From: Methanofervidicoccus abyssi
GTDB lineage: Archaea; AGJL01; Methanococci; Methanococcales; Methanococcaceae
Reading direction: 5' to 3'
Assembly: GCF_004310395.1 (NCBI RefSeq)
Contig: NZ_BFAX01000004.1
Span: 248,001-312,000 of the forward strand
Length of the DNA stretch: 64,000 bases
Shown here one piece after another: positions 22,417 to 33,033 of the stretch (its first letter is position 1; the number at the start of each line of letters is the position of its first letter). The notes below the pieces were generated by a model. The model did not search any database and was not told where the DNA came from. It worked only from the letters and a program-made list of their open reading frames with translations. A program made the translations under genes and the position numbers.

Positions 22417-23109
22417 ATGAAGATATCCTACAAAGATTTCCTTATCCTGTTGCTCGTTATTACCCAAATATTCTTAATTTTCCACATCGTATTTAAAACA
22501 GAGAACAACCATCTATATAATTCATACAGTACTAACAACCTAAGTGATACTAAAGAAGATGTTAGAAAACATGACATGTTAAATGTTGGGGGGAATAATA
22601 ACACCAACAATTCCAGTGAAAAGCCCAACAGTAACATTCTAAATATTACAAGAGCGAATAATCTCCACTTCACTGAAGATTTAAACAGTAGTGTCTTGTA
22701 CCATACTCGAAAAAACGACTCCACTGTAAAAAATATCTCCCTCAGCAAATTCTTCATGGATCTACCTTATTCCAACACTATAAGGATCTCTGAAGAAGGT
22801 AAAGAAGGTATAATAAAAACCTATACAGAAGATGGAAGAATAATAAATTTTGATGTTAGAAACTACAAACCTAACTTAGATAACCCAAGGTATGTAAAAG
22901 TTTCAAAAGAGATAAGATCCTTTAAGTACGGTGTTTATTATAAATATACCTTCACTGTTCAATATAACAACATCACTTCGGTGAGTTACTGCTACTACAG
23001 GAGAGTTGGGAAATACTATATAATTATGGAATTTAATAAAGAAGATGAATTTGTGAAAGATATGTGGCTAAGGTGGAACGAATATATTGAAAATCTTCTA
23101 TATCAGTAG
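22417..23109 (+). CDS. Secreted or membrane-anchored hypothetical protein
   Basis: The 230-residue protein starts with one hydrophobic segment (residues 9-27, FLILLLVITQIFLIFHIVF), then an Asn/Ser-rich linker to about residue 90, then a folded-looking domain rich in Tyr and beta strands at the C-terminus. The pattern fits a signal-anchored extracellular protein. I do not recognise the family. It stands alone, divergent from moaA. Confidence 0.7.
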   Translation: MKISYKDFLILLLVITQIFLIFHIVFKTENNHLYNSYSTNNLSDTKEDVRKHDMLNVGGNNNTNNSSEKPNSNILNITRANNLHFTEDLNSSVLYHTRKNDSTVKNISLSKFFMDLPYSNTIRISEEGKEGIIKTYTEDGRIINFDVRNYKPNLDNPRYVKVSKEIRSFKYGVYYKYTFTVQYNNITSVSYCYYRRVGKYYIIMEFNKEDEFVKDMWLRWNEYIENLLYQ

Positions 23110-23355
23110 GAATTTTTTTATTTTTTATCTTAATTATACTTAATAAAATTTAATAATAAAAATAACAACAATAAAAAGTGTAAAAAAACCTAAGAAAAGA
23201 TTCGACAGAATTCTATCTATTTTTTCCAGTGCTCAATGTTTGAGATATTTTTTTCTTTAGTTATTATTATAAATTTTAGTTATTATTATAAATAAAAATA
23301 AAATAATGTAGAAAGACTTGACAATCTCAAATATATTAGAACAATTATAAAACGT

Positions 23356-24558
23356 TTAAAAAGATGTTATTCTCTTTACAACCATAGTAGCATAACATCC
23401 TTTCTTCAGTTGGAATTCCACAGTAACTTTATATCTTCCCTTGTTCAATTCATCTTCTACGAACTTACTGTATCTTACATTTTCTGGAATAGAGATTATT
23501 CTTCTCTCAGTATAGGAAGGTTTGGAGAGATCCAGCAGTTTGTTAAAATCTTCTATACTTAAACCTTCTCTTTTTAATATGTCTTCTATAATTCTTCTAT
23601 CTTCTTCCTTAATATCTTTTGTACCTATATCGTGGGTTATGGTGGGAAAGGTTCTATCCTTCATAATGTCAAGGATGTCTTTTTCTATATTCTTATAGAA
23701 TAAAAATGATCCACAAATGTAATCGACGTATATTCTATCTTCTTTGGGAATACACTTCTTTAAAATACTTTTTACAGATTCGTTCCAGAGGTAACTCTGA
23801 TAAGCAGAGACAAACAACTTCTTCAACCTAATATCCACATATTTAAAAGCTTCTTTAAATTTTTCTTCGTCATGCTCTCTACTTTCCAGATATCTAATTA
23901 TGTTGTTAAACATTCTGTCCCTTATCCCTCTGTCTTTCATATACCTTATAATAGATCTCCAATCCCCCCAATGGCTCCTTATATACCTTTTTAAATCTTT
24001 TATCAACCTGTTTTCACTCTTTTTATATCTAGTTAGTATTATCTTAAGGGCCTCTTCGTAGTTTCCCATCATATACTCCCTAGCTATAAACTCTCCCCTT
24101 CTATATACACTTCCAAATCTCTGAGTGTCGTAATAGTTAGGGACTCCCAAGTGTAGCTTTTTTAGATTCTCCTCTATCTTTGGAAGGTGTTCCTCTTTGA
24201 GATACCTAATAGTGATCTTAAATTTATTTCCTGCCAACTGTCCTAATTTTAAAGGACTCCCCACTTTTCTTAGATATTTCAGTTCCAAGTTATTTTCCTT
24301 TAGAGAGAGTTTTCCATACCTTATGGGGATGGTAATATATTGTATTGTAATGGCATGTCTATCCTTTAAACCACAGTAACCTATCTCCTTTAGAGGTATC
24401 TTGAACTTCTTTGATATATATGACAACGTCCTTAAAATCTCCATGTTTGTCTTTTTTAATAAATACAGGTTGAAAGTGTCCCCTTCTTCGAGAATATTCT
24501 CATCCAATATCTCCTCTACAATAAAATCTTCTGGAAGTTGTCTAATTTTAACCTTCAT
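23356..24558 (-). CDS. truD: tRNA pseudouridine-13 synthase TruD
   Basis: TruD isomerises uridine 13 in tRNA. The catalytic Asp lies in GYCGLKDRHAIT near residue 65. Other family motifs are the GNKF region and VPNYYDTQRFG. The open frame extends to 24627, but the ATG at 24558 (MKVKIRQLPEDFIVEEI) is preceded by GGTAG and gives the normal N-terminus, for 400 residues. Confidence 0.93.
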   Translation of the reverse strand: MKVKIRQLPEDFIVEEILDENILEEGDTFNLYLLKKTNMEILRTLSYISKKFKIPLKEIGYCGLKDRHAITIQYITIPIRYGKLSLKENNLELKYLRKVGSPLKLGQLAGNKFKITIRYLKEEHLPKIEENLKKLHLGVPNYYDTQRFGSVYRRGEFIAREYMMGNYEEALKIILTRYKKSENRLIKDLKRYIRSHWGDWRSIIRYMKDRGIRDRMFNNIIRYLESREHDEEKFKEAFKYVDIRLKKLFVSAYQSYLWNESVKSILKKCIPKEDRIYVDYICGSFLFYKNIEKDILDIMKDRTFPTITHDIGTKDIKEEDRRIIEDILKREGLSIEDFNKLLDLSKPSYTERRIISIPENVRYSKFVEDELNKGRYKVTVEFQLKKGCYATMVVKRITSF

Positions 24559-25182
24559 ATTTTCTACCAGGAGTTTTAAATTTTTATATTTTATAAATGT
24601 AGAAAGTTTTAAGACATTGTATGGCACAGGATTAAAATATCCAAAGGGTTTTTAAACACCGGGACAAAATAGAAAATTCTACTGGGATATAATATAGAGA
24701 ATTTATCTTATTATTTTTAACTATTATGGGAACTAGAGCAATATCTTAAAACTGTAATGATGAATATGGTATAGAGTTTTCTAATATTCTTATTTAAATG
24801 TTAACAACGAGTTCTTATCAAAGTTAATTCTGTTTGATACAAAAGAATATCTAACAGTGTTATTTAGAAAATAGTGTTAATCCTTTAAGAAAAATTTACC
24901 TTCCCCAATATTTAGGATGGAGGAGAAAATATCTATTTCTTTTTATTTTTTAAAATATGATATATATTATTAATTTTTTAATAAGGATATTTTTAATGAG
25001 TGTTAGAATAAAATTGTCAAAAAATAATAAAAATAGCGTCACTTATCTATTTTATCTTTATCATTTTTCACTAATTATAATTTTAATAAAATATCTCCTT
25101 TAGTACTTTCAATAAGAATGAAATTTTTATAAACAATTATTAAATTTTTTATTTAAATAAAAACATTGAAATATGGGAAACC
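24559..25182. other. AT-rich region between divergent truD and the PP-loop gene
   Basis: About 620 bases with no convincing ORF or strong structure. It must hold two divergent promoters. AATGATGA near 24758 looks like a C box of a guide RNA, but no matching CTGA D box is found at a sensible distance. Confidence 0.35.
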
Positions 25183-26076
25183 ATGGGAAATATCCTATTT
25201 TCAGAATGGACTAGAAATTACAGAAAGTTAAATGATCTGAACCAGTTAAAAGAGGATATTATAAAGAACTTCCAGGAGTGGGAAGTGGTAGATAAAAAAA
25301 TAGTATGTATGTTAAGTGGAGGTAAAGACAGTGCTACAGCCTTAGCGTTGGCCAAAGATCTCGGTCTCAATGTGTTTCTGGCTGTTCATTTTACCCATAA
25401 GTGGAGTTGGCAACTCTCTAAGGAGGAGGCTAAGAAAATAGCAGATAGGTTTAATATACCTATAAAGTTCTACGATATTACCAAGGATCTGAAGAAGAGG
25501 ACAAAGGGAGCAAAAGGGAGAAATATATGCAGAATATGTAAAAGTATAATGAAAAGTAGAACCATAAAGATAGCTAAAGAGGAAGGAGCAGAAGTGATAA
25601 TGACGGGAGATACCTCTGTAGAGAAGATCTCAGGTCCCATTATGCAGTATTTAAAGGAAAAATACGGGGAGGTAAGATTTGAAAAGATGGAGTTGACTCC
25701 AGTGCCTAAAAAGTATAACTTCCTCTTCTTCAGGCCGCTTATAAGGTGTGGATACGAAGATATACTGAAGATTGTGGAATACTACAATATAGACGTTAAG
25801 AGGGTGTATGAAGCGGGAGATAGATGGGGATTCTGGAGGGAGGGGTGTCCATTGCAGTACTGTGACAACGAGGCACTGATAACAGAGGAACTTTTGGATA
25901 AATTATATATATACAATGAGAGGATTACAAGGGTAGCCAGGGAGGATGGTAGATTTAGAGCATCTATAAGACTTCCTTCTAAGGAGCTCATAGTTGTACC
26001 TGTTAAGGATGATGTAAGAGATAAGGAGAAGGAGGAATTTATAAAGAAACTGGGAGAGATCTTAGAAAAGTTATAA
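25183..26076 (+). CDS. PP-loop ATPase of the TtcA/Ncs6-like superfamily
   Basis: The 297-residue protein has the N-type ATP pyrophosphatase loop CMLSGGKDSATALALA near residue 44, a CRICKSIMKSR motif near residue 112, TGD near residue 147, and a late Cys pair GCPLQYC. This layout fits enzymes that adenylate a substrate for sulfur or amine transfer, often in tRNA thiolation. It is not clearly Ncs6 or ThiI, so no symbol is given. Reverse gyrase begins 13 bases after its stop, so they are probably co-transcribed. Confidence 0.8.
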   Translation: MGNILFSEWTRNYRKLNDLNQLKEDIIKNFQEWEVVDKKIVCMLSGGKDSATALALAKDLGLNVFLAVHFTHKWSWQLSKEEAKKIADRFNIPIKFYDITKDLKKRTKGAKGRNICRICKSIMKSRTIKIAKEEGAEVIMTGDTSVEKISGPIMQYLKEKYGEVRFEKMELTPVPKKYNFLFFRPLIRCGYEDILKIVEYYNIDVKRVYEAGDRWGFWREGCPLQYCDNEALITEELLDKLYIYNERITRVAREDGRFRASIRLPSKELIVVPVKDDVRDKEKEEFIKKLGEILEKL

Positions 26077-26089
26077 GTGGTGTTGGATT

Positions 26090-29000
26090 ATGATACCTAT
26101 TATATACAAGGAGATGTGTCCCAACTGTTTCGGAGATATTGACAATAGTAGGTTGGAGTTAGGAGTGTGTAAAAGGTGTTTAGAAGAGGATGGGAGGTAC
26201 TCCAAGTTGGATCTGTGTAGGAAGTTGGGAGACGGTAGGAAGTTAGATAAATTACGGGATTACTGTAGAATTTGGAATGAATTTAAGGAGTTTGAGGAGT
26301 TCTGTAAGGATCTAGGTTATGAACTTCTCAGTATTCAGAAGATGTGGGCTAAGAGAGTTTTGAAAAATAAGAGTTTCTCCATCGTTGCTCCAACTGGAGT
26401 AGGTAAAAGTTTCTTTGGTGTGTTGATGAGTCTATATCTAGCAAGTAAAGGAAAGAGATGTTATATAATTCTACCCACAACTCTACTAGTTAAACAGACT
26501 TACGAGAGAGCACTATCCCTTATGGGAGATAAGATTAATGTGTTATGCTATCATTCGGAATTAAATGAGAGGGAGAAAAGAGAAGTTAAGGAGAGGATAG
26601 AAGAGAAAGATTTTCAGGTGTTGATTACGACCTCCAACTATTTAACTAGAAATATGCCCAATACAACCTTTGACTTTATATTTGTAGATGACGTAGATGC
26701 ACTTTTAAAATCTTCTAAAAATATAGATAGGACTCTACTACTTTTAGGCTTTAATAAAGAGTTGATAGATGAGGCTTATAAGATAATACTACTGATGAAA
26801 AGGAAGAAATTCGATAAGGCGTTGGAACTTAGAGAGAAGTTAAAGAAGAAGGTAGAGAACATTAAACATGGCTGTATAGTTATTGCATCTGCTACCGGGA
26901 AGAGTTATGGAGATCGGGTAAAGTTGTACAGGGAGTTGTTGAACTTTGAAGTTGGATACGGTATAAACAAGTTAAGGGATGTTGTTGATATCTATGATGA
27001 GATAGATATGGGTAAGGTTTTGGATTACGTTAAACTGTTAGGTTCTGGTGGTTTGATATTTATATCCCAGGATTACAGTTTAGAGATGGCTGAGGAAATT
27101 GAAGATCTCTTAAGGAAAAACAACATAAAGGCCAAGGTTATTCACTCAAAAGATAAAGAAGGCTTTGAGGACTTTAAGGAGGGTAAACTAGATGTACTTA
27201 TAGGAGTGGCATCCTACTATGGGGTTCTGGTTAGAGGACTTGATATACCAGAGAAGATAAGGTATGCTATATTCTACGGTATCCCAAAGATGAAGTTTAA
27301 ACTTAGAGAGTATTTAGAGAAGATAAAGGAGAGTAAAGAGATAAAAGTAGATATAGAAGGAAAGTCCTTAGAAGAGATCGAAAATATCTTAGAGAAAGAT
27401 TTAAAGTTAAAGAACTTCTCTCTAAGGGTTGAAGAGGGAGATATATACCTCCTTATACCAGATATAAAAACTTACATCCAGGCCTCCGGTAGAACCTCCA
27501 GGATGACAGAGTTTGGTTTAACAAAAGGTGCTTCCATATTACTCGTAGATGACTGGAAGTTATTTGAGAGTGTTAAAAAGTATATGTTGTTCAACTATGA
27601 GAGTGAATTTAAAGGTATTGAGGAAGTTAACTTTGAGGAGTTGATAAGAAAGATCGATGAAGATAGGAAAAAAATTAAAGTAGGTAAGAAGAAAGGTAAG
27701 ATACCTGATATATTGAAGTCCATTCTTATGGTTGTAGAGAGTCCAAACAAGGCGAAGACGATAGCAAGTTTCTTTGGAAGGCCCTCTAGGAGAAAGGTCA
27801 ATGGTATAAATATCTACGAGGTATGTATAGGAGATATAAACTTAATAATAACTGCCAGTGGTGGCCACATCTTCGATTTAGTTACCAAGGAGGGATACTA
27901 CGGGGTAAAGATAGATGATAATATCTACATCCCTATTTACATGGCTATAAGGAAGATAAATGGAGAACAGATAACTGATCAGAAAGATATAAATGAGATA
28001 TTAAAGGAACTGATGGAGAAAGGGGAGAGGATTAATCTGATAAACTGTAAGGACAATATAGAGACGATAAGAGAGATTGCCGATGAGGTAGACGGGATAT
28101 TTATAGCCACAGATATAGATACAGAGGGAGAGAAGATAGGTTACGATATAGCTTCAAATATACTACCTTTTAACAAAAACATCTACAGGATAGGATTCAA
28201 CGAGATAACTAGGAGGGCAATTTTAAGAGCTGTAGATGCTTACAGGAGAGGTGAGGAGTTAAAGTTAGATGAGAACAAGGTTAGGAGCCAGTTAGTGAGA
28301 AGAATAGAGGATAGATGGATAGGGTTTAAACTCAGTCAGAAATTATGGAATGTTTTTAACAAAAACTACCTCTCTGCAGGTAGAGTACAGACGCCAGTTT
28401 TAGGTTGGATAATAGAGAGGTACGAAGAACATAAGAAGAAGATACCTTACCTCTCTATAAGGCTGGAGTACGATATATACGTTGGAAAGGTATGGGAGGA
28501 AGACTTCAAGAGAGATGAGGTGGAAGTTGAGGTAAATCTCTATAAAAAAGATATTTCTCCACTACCACCATTTACCACAGATACTCTGTTAGAGGAGGCT
28601 ACAAAGAAATTCTATCTAAGTACAGAAGAGGTTATGAGGATATCCCAAGATCTCTTCGAACTTGGATTGACCACCTACCACAGAACTTCTTCCACAAGGG
28701 TGTCTTTAGATGGTATGAAGGTTGCAAGGGAGTATTTGAAGTTGTTTAATTTGGAGGATTATCTTAAGAACAGGGAATTTTACATGGAGGGCCCACATGA
28801 GTGTATAAGGCCTACGAAACCGATGGATACTGGAGAACTTATAGAGTTTATAAAGGAGAATAACATAACCCTAAGTAAGAACCATATAAAGATATATGAC
28901 TTAATATTCAGGAGGTTTATAGCTTCTCAGATGAAGGAGGCTACAGTACTCTATCAGGAGTTGTATATAAAAGATATAGATGAGAGGATAGAGGGATATG

Positions 29001-29428
29001 TAGATGTGGAGTTTGACGGTTGGAGTAGGATATACAACCTGAAGTTAAGGAAACTTCCTAAGATCGAGAAGAATAAATTAAAGGTTTTAGAGTACAGTAT
29101 ACGGAAGGTAAATAAAGTACCACTTTATGATGAAGGGGAAGTTGTAAAACTTATGAAAGAAAGAGGCATAGGAAGGCCTTCTACATACGCCCAGATAATA
29201 AAGAAGTTGTTAGATAGGGGATATGTGATAAAGAGTAAGAATAAAGGTAAATTGATACCTACAAAGTTAGGAATAGAGGTTTACAACTACCTTATTACCC
29301 ACTATCCACAACTTATATCTGAAGAAAAAACTAGAGAACTTGAAGAAGTTATGGATAAGATAGAAAGGGGAGAGGTAAATTATCTAGAAGTCTTACATTC
29401 TCTAAAATCTATATGTGATAGGATATAA
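26090..29428 (+). CDS. rgy: Reverse gyrase
   Basis: Reverse gyrase, the marker enzyme of hyperthermophiles, introduces positive supercoils by joining an SF2 helicase-like half to a type IA topoisomerase. Here the order is an N-terminal zinc finger (CPNC and CKRC, residues 9-34), Walker A APTGVGKS near residue 105, the helicase-like domains, then the Toprim start VVESPNKAKT near residue 547, ATDIDTEGEK near residue 675, and the active-site Tyr near residue 863 in TTYHRTSSTR. The length of 1112 residues is complete and intein-free. No second zinc finger is seen in the Toprim region. GGTG precedes the ATG. Confidence 0.97.
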   Translation: MIPIIYKEMCPNCFGDIDNSRLELGVCKRCLEEDGRYSKLDLCRKLGDGRKLDKLRDYCRIWNEFKEFEEFCKDLGYELLSIQKMWAKRVLKNKSFSIVAPTGVGKSFFGVLMSLYLASKGKRCYIILPTTLLVKQTYERALSLMGDKINVLCYHSELNEREKREVKERIEEKDFQVLITTSNYLTRNMPNTTFDFIFVDDVDALLKSSKNIDRTLLLLGFNKELIDEAYKIILLMKRKKFDKALELREKLKKKVENIKHGCIVIASATGKSYGDRVKLYRELLNFEVGYGINKLRDVVDIYDEIDMGKVLDYVKLLGSGGLIFISQDYSLEMAEEIEDLLRKNNIKAKVIHSKDKEGFEDFKEGKLDVLIGVASYYGVLVRGLDIPEKIRYAIFYGIPKMKFKLREYLEKIKESKEIKVDIEGKSLEEIENILEKDLKLKNFSLRVEEGDIYLLIPDIKTYIQASGRTSRMTEFGLTKGASILLVDDWKLFESVKKYMLFNYESEFKGIEEVNFEELIRKIDEDRKKIKVGKKKGKIPDILKSILMVVESPNKAKTIASFFGRPSRRKVNGINIYEVCIGDINLIITASGGHIFDLVTKEGYYGVKIDDNIYIPIYMAIRKINGEQITDQKDINEILKELMEKGERINLINCKDNIETIREIADEVDGIFIATDIDTEGEKIGYDIASNILPFNKNIYRIGFNEITRRAILRAVDAYRRGEELKLDENKVRSQLVRRIEDRWIGFKLSQKLWNVFNKNYLSAGRVQTPVLGWIIERYEEHKKKIPYLSIRLEYDIYVGKVWEEDFKRDEVEVEVNLYKKDISPLPPFTTDTLLEEATKKFYLSTEEVMRISQDLFELGLTTYHRTSSTRVSLDGMKVAREYLKLFNLEDYLKNREFYMEGPHECIRPTKPMDTGELIEFIKENNITLSKNHIKIYDLIFRRFIASQMKEATVLYQELYIKDIDERIEGYVDVEFDGWSRIYNLKLRKLPKIEKNKLKVLEYSIRKVNKVPLYDEGEVVKLMKERGIGRPSTYAQIIKKLLDRGYVIKSKNKGKLIPTKLGIEVYNYLITHYPQLISEEKTRELEEVMDKIERGEVNYLEVLHSLKSICDRI

Positions 29429-29722
29429 CATAATATCTTAGAATTTTCCATTAGTAACAATTTTTACTACTGGCTAAGATAAGATAGGTGTATTAGGTTC
29501 TTCATCTTATTATACTTTCTTTATTTTTGAAACAACTTTTTCATTATTTTTACTTCACTATTATTTATTAATATATTATTATAATTATTATTTTTTAAAC
29601 TCTCACTTTAATGAAAGCTTAGAGTTTTTAATAATATTTTTTATTATAATACTCTCTTCCATTAAGATGTTAATTCAAAACTTAAAAAACAGTACATAGA
29701 TTCTATTTCACAGTAAAAATCA

Positions 29723-30691
29723 CTACACTCTGAGTACATTAGTAACAACCAGTACATATACTAAATACACCATAAATAAAAATAATCCTTCTATTCTACT
29801 AATCTTAAAGTATTCATTACTACATCTCCCAAATAATCTTAATATCACACCTTTGTTCATAAAGAGTACCATCAGTACTACAAGAAGTATGTAGATAGAG
29901 AGTCCAAACCTAGTTGGAGGTATGTAAGCGATCATACTGGAAAGGGCTAAAGCACAGCCTATATTTATCATATTACTACCTATAATGTTTCCAATAACTA
30001 TATCACTAAGTTCTCTTCTTATGGCAGAGAAGGATACTGCAACTTCAGGGAGGGAAGTACCAAATGCTACTAGAATAAATCCTACAACCTTGTTAGGTAT
30101 TCCTAAAAAGATTGCAATATTCCGGACTCCGTCTATAAATAATTTACTTCCTATGAATATACTGATCAATCCAACAATAGCAAGTATTATAGCCAAGATT
30201 ATGGAGACATTCTCTCTGTCATTCCTATCTTCTTCAGTTACAATATCTCTTTTTTTAAGAGTATATCCTATATAACCAAGAAGTAAAAAAAAGAGTATTA
30301 CTCCATCAATAAAGTTAAAACCATCGTATCCTAATATAAAGAGTAAAAGGGAGTATAGTAGATATATTTGAGAATTTCTTAATATAGATTTCTGTTTTAC
30401 AACTAAGGGAGATATCAAAGCACATAATCCAAGTATAAATCCAATATTAATTATACAACTCCCAAGAGCGTTTCCCACTGCTATTATAGGTAGGCCTGCA
30501 TATGTAGCGTATAGACTAGTAACTATCTCAGGAAAAGAAGTAGCAAATGCAACTATAGTCGCCCCTATAACAAAGTTTGAAAGTTTAAAGTACTTGGCTA
30601 TTTTTGTGTTTCCGAGAGTAAACCAATCACTCCCATAGTTCAGTAGTCCTAACCCTATTAGAAGCATCAAAATACTCTGTAAAACCCCCAC
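29723..30691 (-). CDS. Na+/Ca2+ exchanger-family membrane antiporter (CaCA)
   Basis: The 322-residue membrane protein is close in layout to the structurally known NCX of Methanocaldococcus jannaschii, with ten helices in two inverted repeats. The alpha repeats are visible as GATIVAFATSFPEIVTS and FILVAFGTSLPEVAVS, with the two ion-binding Glu residues, plus GSCIINIG and GSNMINIG. In NCX_Mj the last motif carries Asp240; here that position is Asn. The start is GTG after GGTGA. The family is clear. The ion specificity is inferred. Confidence 0.88.
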   Translation of the reverse strand: MGVLQSILMLLIGLGLLNYGSDWFTLGNTKIAKYFKLSNFVIGATIVAFATSFPEIVTSLYATYAGLPIIAVGNALGSCIINIGFILGLCALISPLVVKQKSILRNSQIYLLYSLLLFILGYDGFNFIDGVILFFLLLGYIGYTLKKRDIVTEEDRNDRENVSIILAIILAIVGLISIFIGSKLFIDGVRNIAIFLGIPNKVVGFILVAFGTSLPEVAVSFSAIRRELSDIVIGNIIGSNMINIGCALALSSMIAYIPPTRFGLSIYILLVVLMVLFMNKGVILRLFGRCSNEYFKISRIEGLFLFMVYLVYVLVVTNVLRV

Positions 30692-30728
30692 ATTTTCACC
30701 GATTCTGTAAATAAATATAATAGAAATA

Positions 30729-31934
30729 TCAGTTTCTGTTCTTCACTTTTTCCCTTTTAACCATTTTAAATTTTCTACCACCACATTCACAAATCAAATC
30801 TTCTATAACCACATTTCTCCCATCCACCTTGTAAACTCTACCACATTTTAAACACCTGTAGTATCTCAAAGTAGGCCTTACCTCTCCAGTGTATAACTTA
30901 CTTAAATCTATCTCCTCTTTTTTAAACTTTTTTAGATTTTTTCCCACCAACCTTGCTAGAAAGGTAGTATTTCCTATTATCTCAGAACCTTCGTAGATAT
31001 TAAACCCTGGTATGAGCTCATATATTGCAAAGTTCATACTATTTACGATCCTCTGAACCTCTAAGTATTCTTCTATTGGTTTATGGGAGAAGGCTAGGTA
31101 AAGCACCCCTCTATCCCCCTCTCCCAATCCTTCAACACCTCTTGACAGGAATAACTTCAAACCATTCAATGTATAAGGAGGATCTGTAAATACCGTATCA
31201 AATCGCCCCCAGTATTTTCTATCTAACTCCTCCCTGAAATCTTGTTTAACTGTTTCAATATTCAATCCTTCTCTCTTGGATATCTCATCTATAAGGTTTA
31301 ACAGTCTCTCATCTATATCCATAACTACAACTTCTTCTGGGAATCCTGTCATTGCACTTGGTATGGATGTTAGATCATCATCTCCAATAAACAATACCTT
31401 TTTTCCTTCTAAATCTCCCCTATCAGCCATTATGGCCGCTCTATATACTGCAGTTTCAGGAGTGGCGTGGGACTGATCTATCCTTGTATTCACCTTGGGT
31501 CTAAGTTTTGCATACTCCCTATGTCTCCTAAGTATATTTTTGAAATTCTCATCTAAGATAATCCCCCTCCCTTTACAGGTAGGGCACTTTAGATCCATTT
31601 TCATTTTAAATTTTAAATTGTTCTCTACTAGATTTTTTCCGTATTCCGTATATACTGCACCTTTCTCGTCCCTTTTTAAAATTCTACTTCTCTCTAAGAT
31701 ACTCCTCACCTTACTCACAACAGGTAATGGCAACTTAGTATATTGGCTTATTCTCTTTGTAGATACTGGCTGATTTCTGTAGATACACCTTAGTATACTT
31801 TCTATGGCATCAACACCTTCTGCTACCTTTACCCTCTCTGCTAACCTTTTTAGGAAATTTTTAAATCTTTCTCTGCTGGAGAAGTCGAGCATCCTTTTAT
31901 TTAACTTACCTCCCATCTGTCCTATTATCTTCAT
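30729..31934 (-). CDS. bpsA: Branched-chain polyamine synthase BpsA
   Basis: BpsA adds aminopropyl groups to spermidine to give N4-bis(aminopropyl)spermidine, which stabilises nucleic acids at high temperature. The 401-residue protein has an N-terminal winged-helix-like part, CPTCKGRG near residue 115, the binding loop FIGDDDLTS and the catalytic stretch TDPPYT. The C-terminus adds a zinc-ribbon-like CLKCGRVY and CECGG. The usual BpsA core is clear. The ribbon is at the end of the chain and may be a lineage extension. AGAGGT precedes the ATG. Confidence 0.88.
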   Translation of the reverse strand: MKIIGQMGGKLNKRMLDFSSRERFKNFLKRLAERVKVAEGVDAIESILRCIYRNQPVSTKRISQYTKLPLPVVSKVRSILERSRILKRDEKGAVYTEYGKNLVENNLKFKMKMDLKCPTCKGRGIILDENFKNILRRHREYAKLRPKVNTRIDQSHATPETAVYRAAIMADRGDLEGKKVLFIGDDDLTSIPSAMTGFPEEVVVMDIDERLLNLIDEISKREGLNIETVKQDFREELDRKYWGRFDTVFTDPPYTLNGLKLFLSRGVEGLGEGDRGVLYLAFSHKPIEEYLEVQRIVNSMNFAIYELIPGFNIYEGSEIIGNTTFLARLVGKNLKKFKKEEIDLSKLYTGEVRPTLRYYRCLKCGRVYKVDGRNVVIEDLICECGGRKFKMVKREKVKNRN

Positions 31935-32129
31935 GGTGAAACCTCTACTTTTCTGGTAAAAAACAATTTAATGTATAATAATATAATCTTGTTTATTAGA
32001 TTGTTTATTAGAGCGTAGATAGTAAAAATATAAGGATACAATGTATATTAATGGGTTTTTCTATTTTACTTTATAATAATGTGAACTGTAGTTAGTATTT
32101 ATACAATAAATAATTTGAGATGATGCTTA

Positions 32130-32915
32130 ATGATGCTTAAATTAAATGTTCCCCAGTGGCACTACAGTATGCTTCAGGATAGAGAGAGGTTGGGAATATT
32201 TAAGTGGGCTATAGAGAAGAGTGTTAAGCCTGGAGACATCTTCTACGATGTTGGTACAGGTAGTGGAATACTGGCTATGATAGCTGCGAGAATTGTGAGG
32301 AAGGTTTATGCCATAGAATTAGATCCTATAACCTATCAGTATGCTCTGGAAAATATAAGAATTAACGGATTTAAAAACATAGAACTTATAGAAGGAGATG
32401 CAAGGGAGTATACCCCTGAAGATGAGGTGGATGTGGCTGTCGTGGAAATGTTGGATACTGCACTTATCACAGAACCTCAGGTTCCAGTGATAAATGCAAT
32501 ACTTAAGAAGAAGATCTTAAAGGAGGGTGGGAAGATTATACCTCAGCGGGCCTACAACACTGCCCAGGTAGTATTGGCAAGGATGGATCATATCTACTAC
32601 GACGAGGAGGTGAAATCACAGCCCCTATCTATGGAGGTACTCTATAGTATTGTAGATTTTAACAAGGTGAATAAAGAGGAAGTGTCCTACTATTTAGAGT
32701 TTAAAATATCCAGTGATAAAGTTAAGGAGGATAAAATTGGTATAAGGTTAAATACCTATACTCAACTGACAGAAGATACAGTTGCTGGAAGTACCCCGAT
32801 GCTGAACCCTCCTCTTATTATACCTATCGAGAATCCTAGGATAGAAGACAATATCTTAAAGGTTAAACTATCTTATAGAATGGGGGGAGATCTGGAGAGT
32901 ATTAAAGTTGTATAA
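32130..32915 (+). CDS. SAM-dependent methyltransferase, substrate unknown
   Basis: The 261-residue protein has a class I methyltransferase core: motif I FYDVGTGSGILAMIAA near residue 41, an acidic Glu at the end of strand 2 (AIELDPI), and VVEMLDTALI in place of motif post-II. The double-Glu style VVEML resembles protein arginine methyltransferases, but the substrate cannot be read from sequence. The C-terminal 110 residues look like a beta-rich domain. Just before the start a 10-base unit TGATGCTTAA is repeated in tandem, so the start may be at 32130 or 32133. Confidence 0.8.
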   Translation: MMLKLNVPQWHYSMLQDRERLGIFKWAIEKSVKPGDIFYDVGTGSGILAMIAARIVRKVYAIELDPITYQYALENIRINGFKNIELIEGDAREYTPEDEVDVAVVEMLDTALITEPQVPVINAILKKKILKEGGKIIPQRAYNTAQVVLARMDHIYYDEEVKSQPLSMEVLYSIVDFNKVNKEEVSYYLEFKISSDKVKEDKIGIRLNTYTQLTEDTVAGSTPMLNPPLIIPIENPRIEDNILKVKLSYRMGGDLESIKVV

Positions 32916-33033
32916 TAAAAAAGCAAAAGAAATTAAAATTTACCCTATTATATTATCTCTTTATTAATTTCTTTATTAATTATATAATTACATAACTTAA
33001 TTATCAACATAATATTTAGAATTAGGTGGTACT

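Noticed and set aside
24758-24840. Possible C/D box guide RNA from AATGATGA
   Set aside because: No CTGA D box at a suitable distance, and no closing terminal stem.
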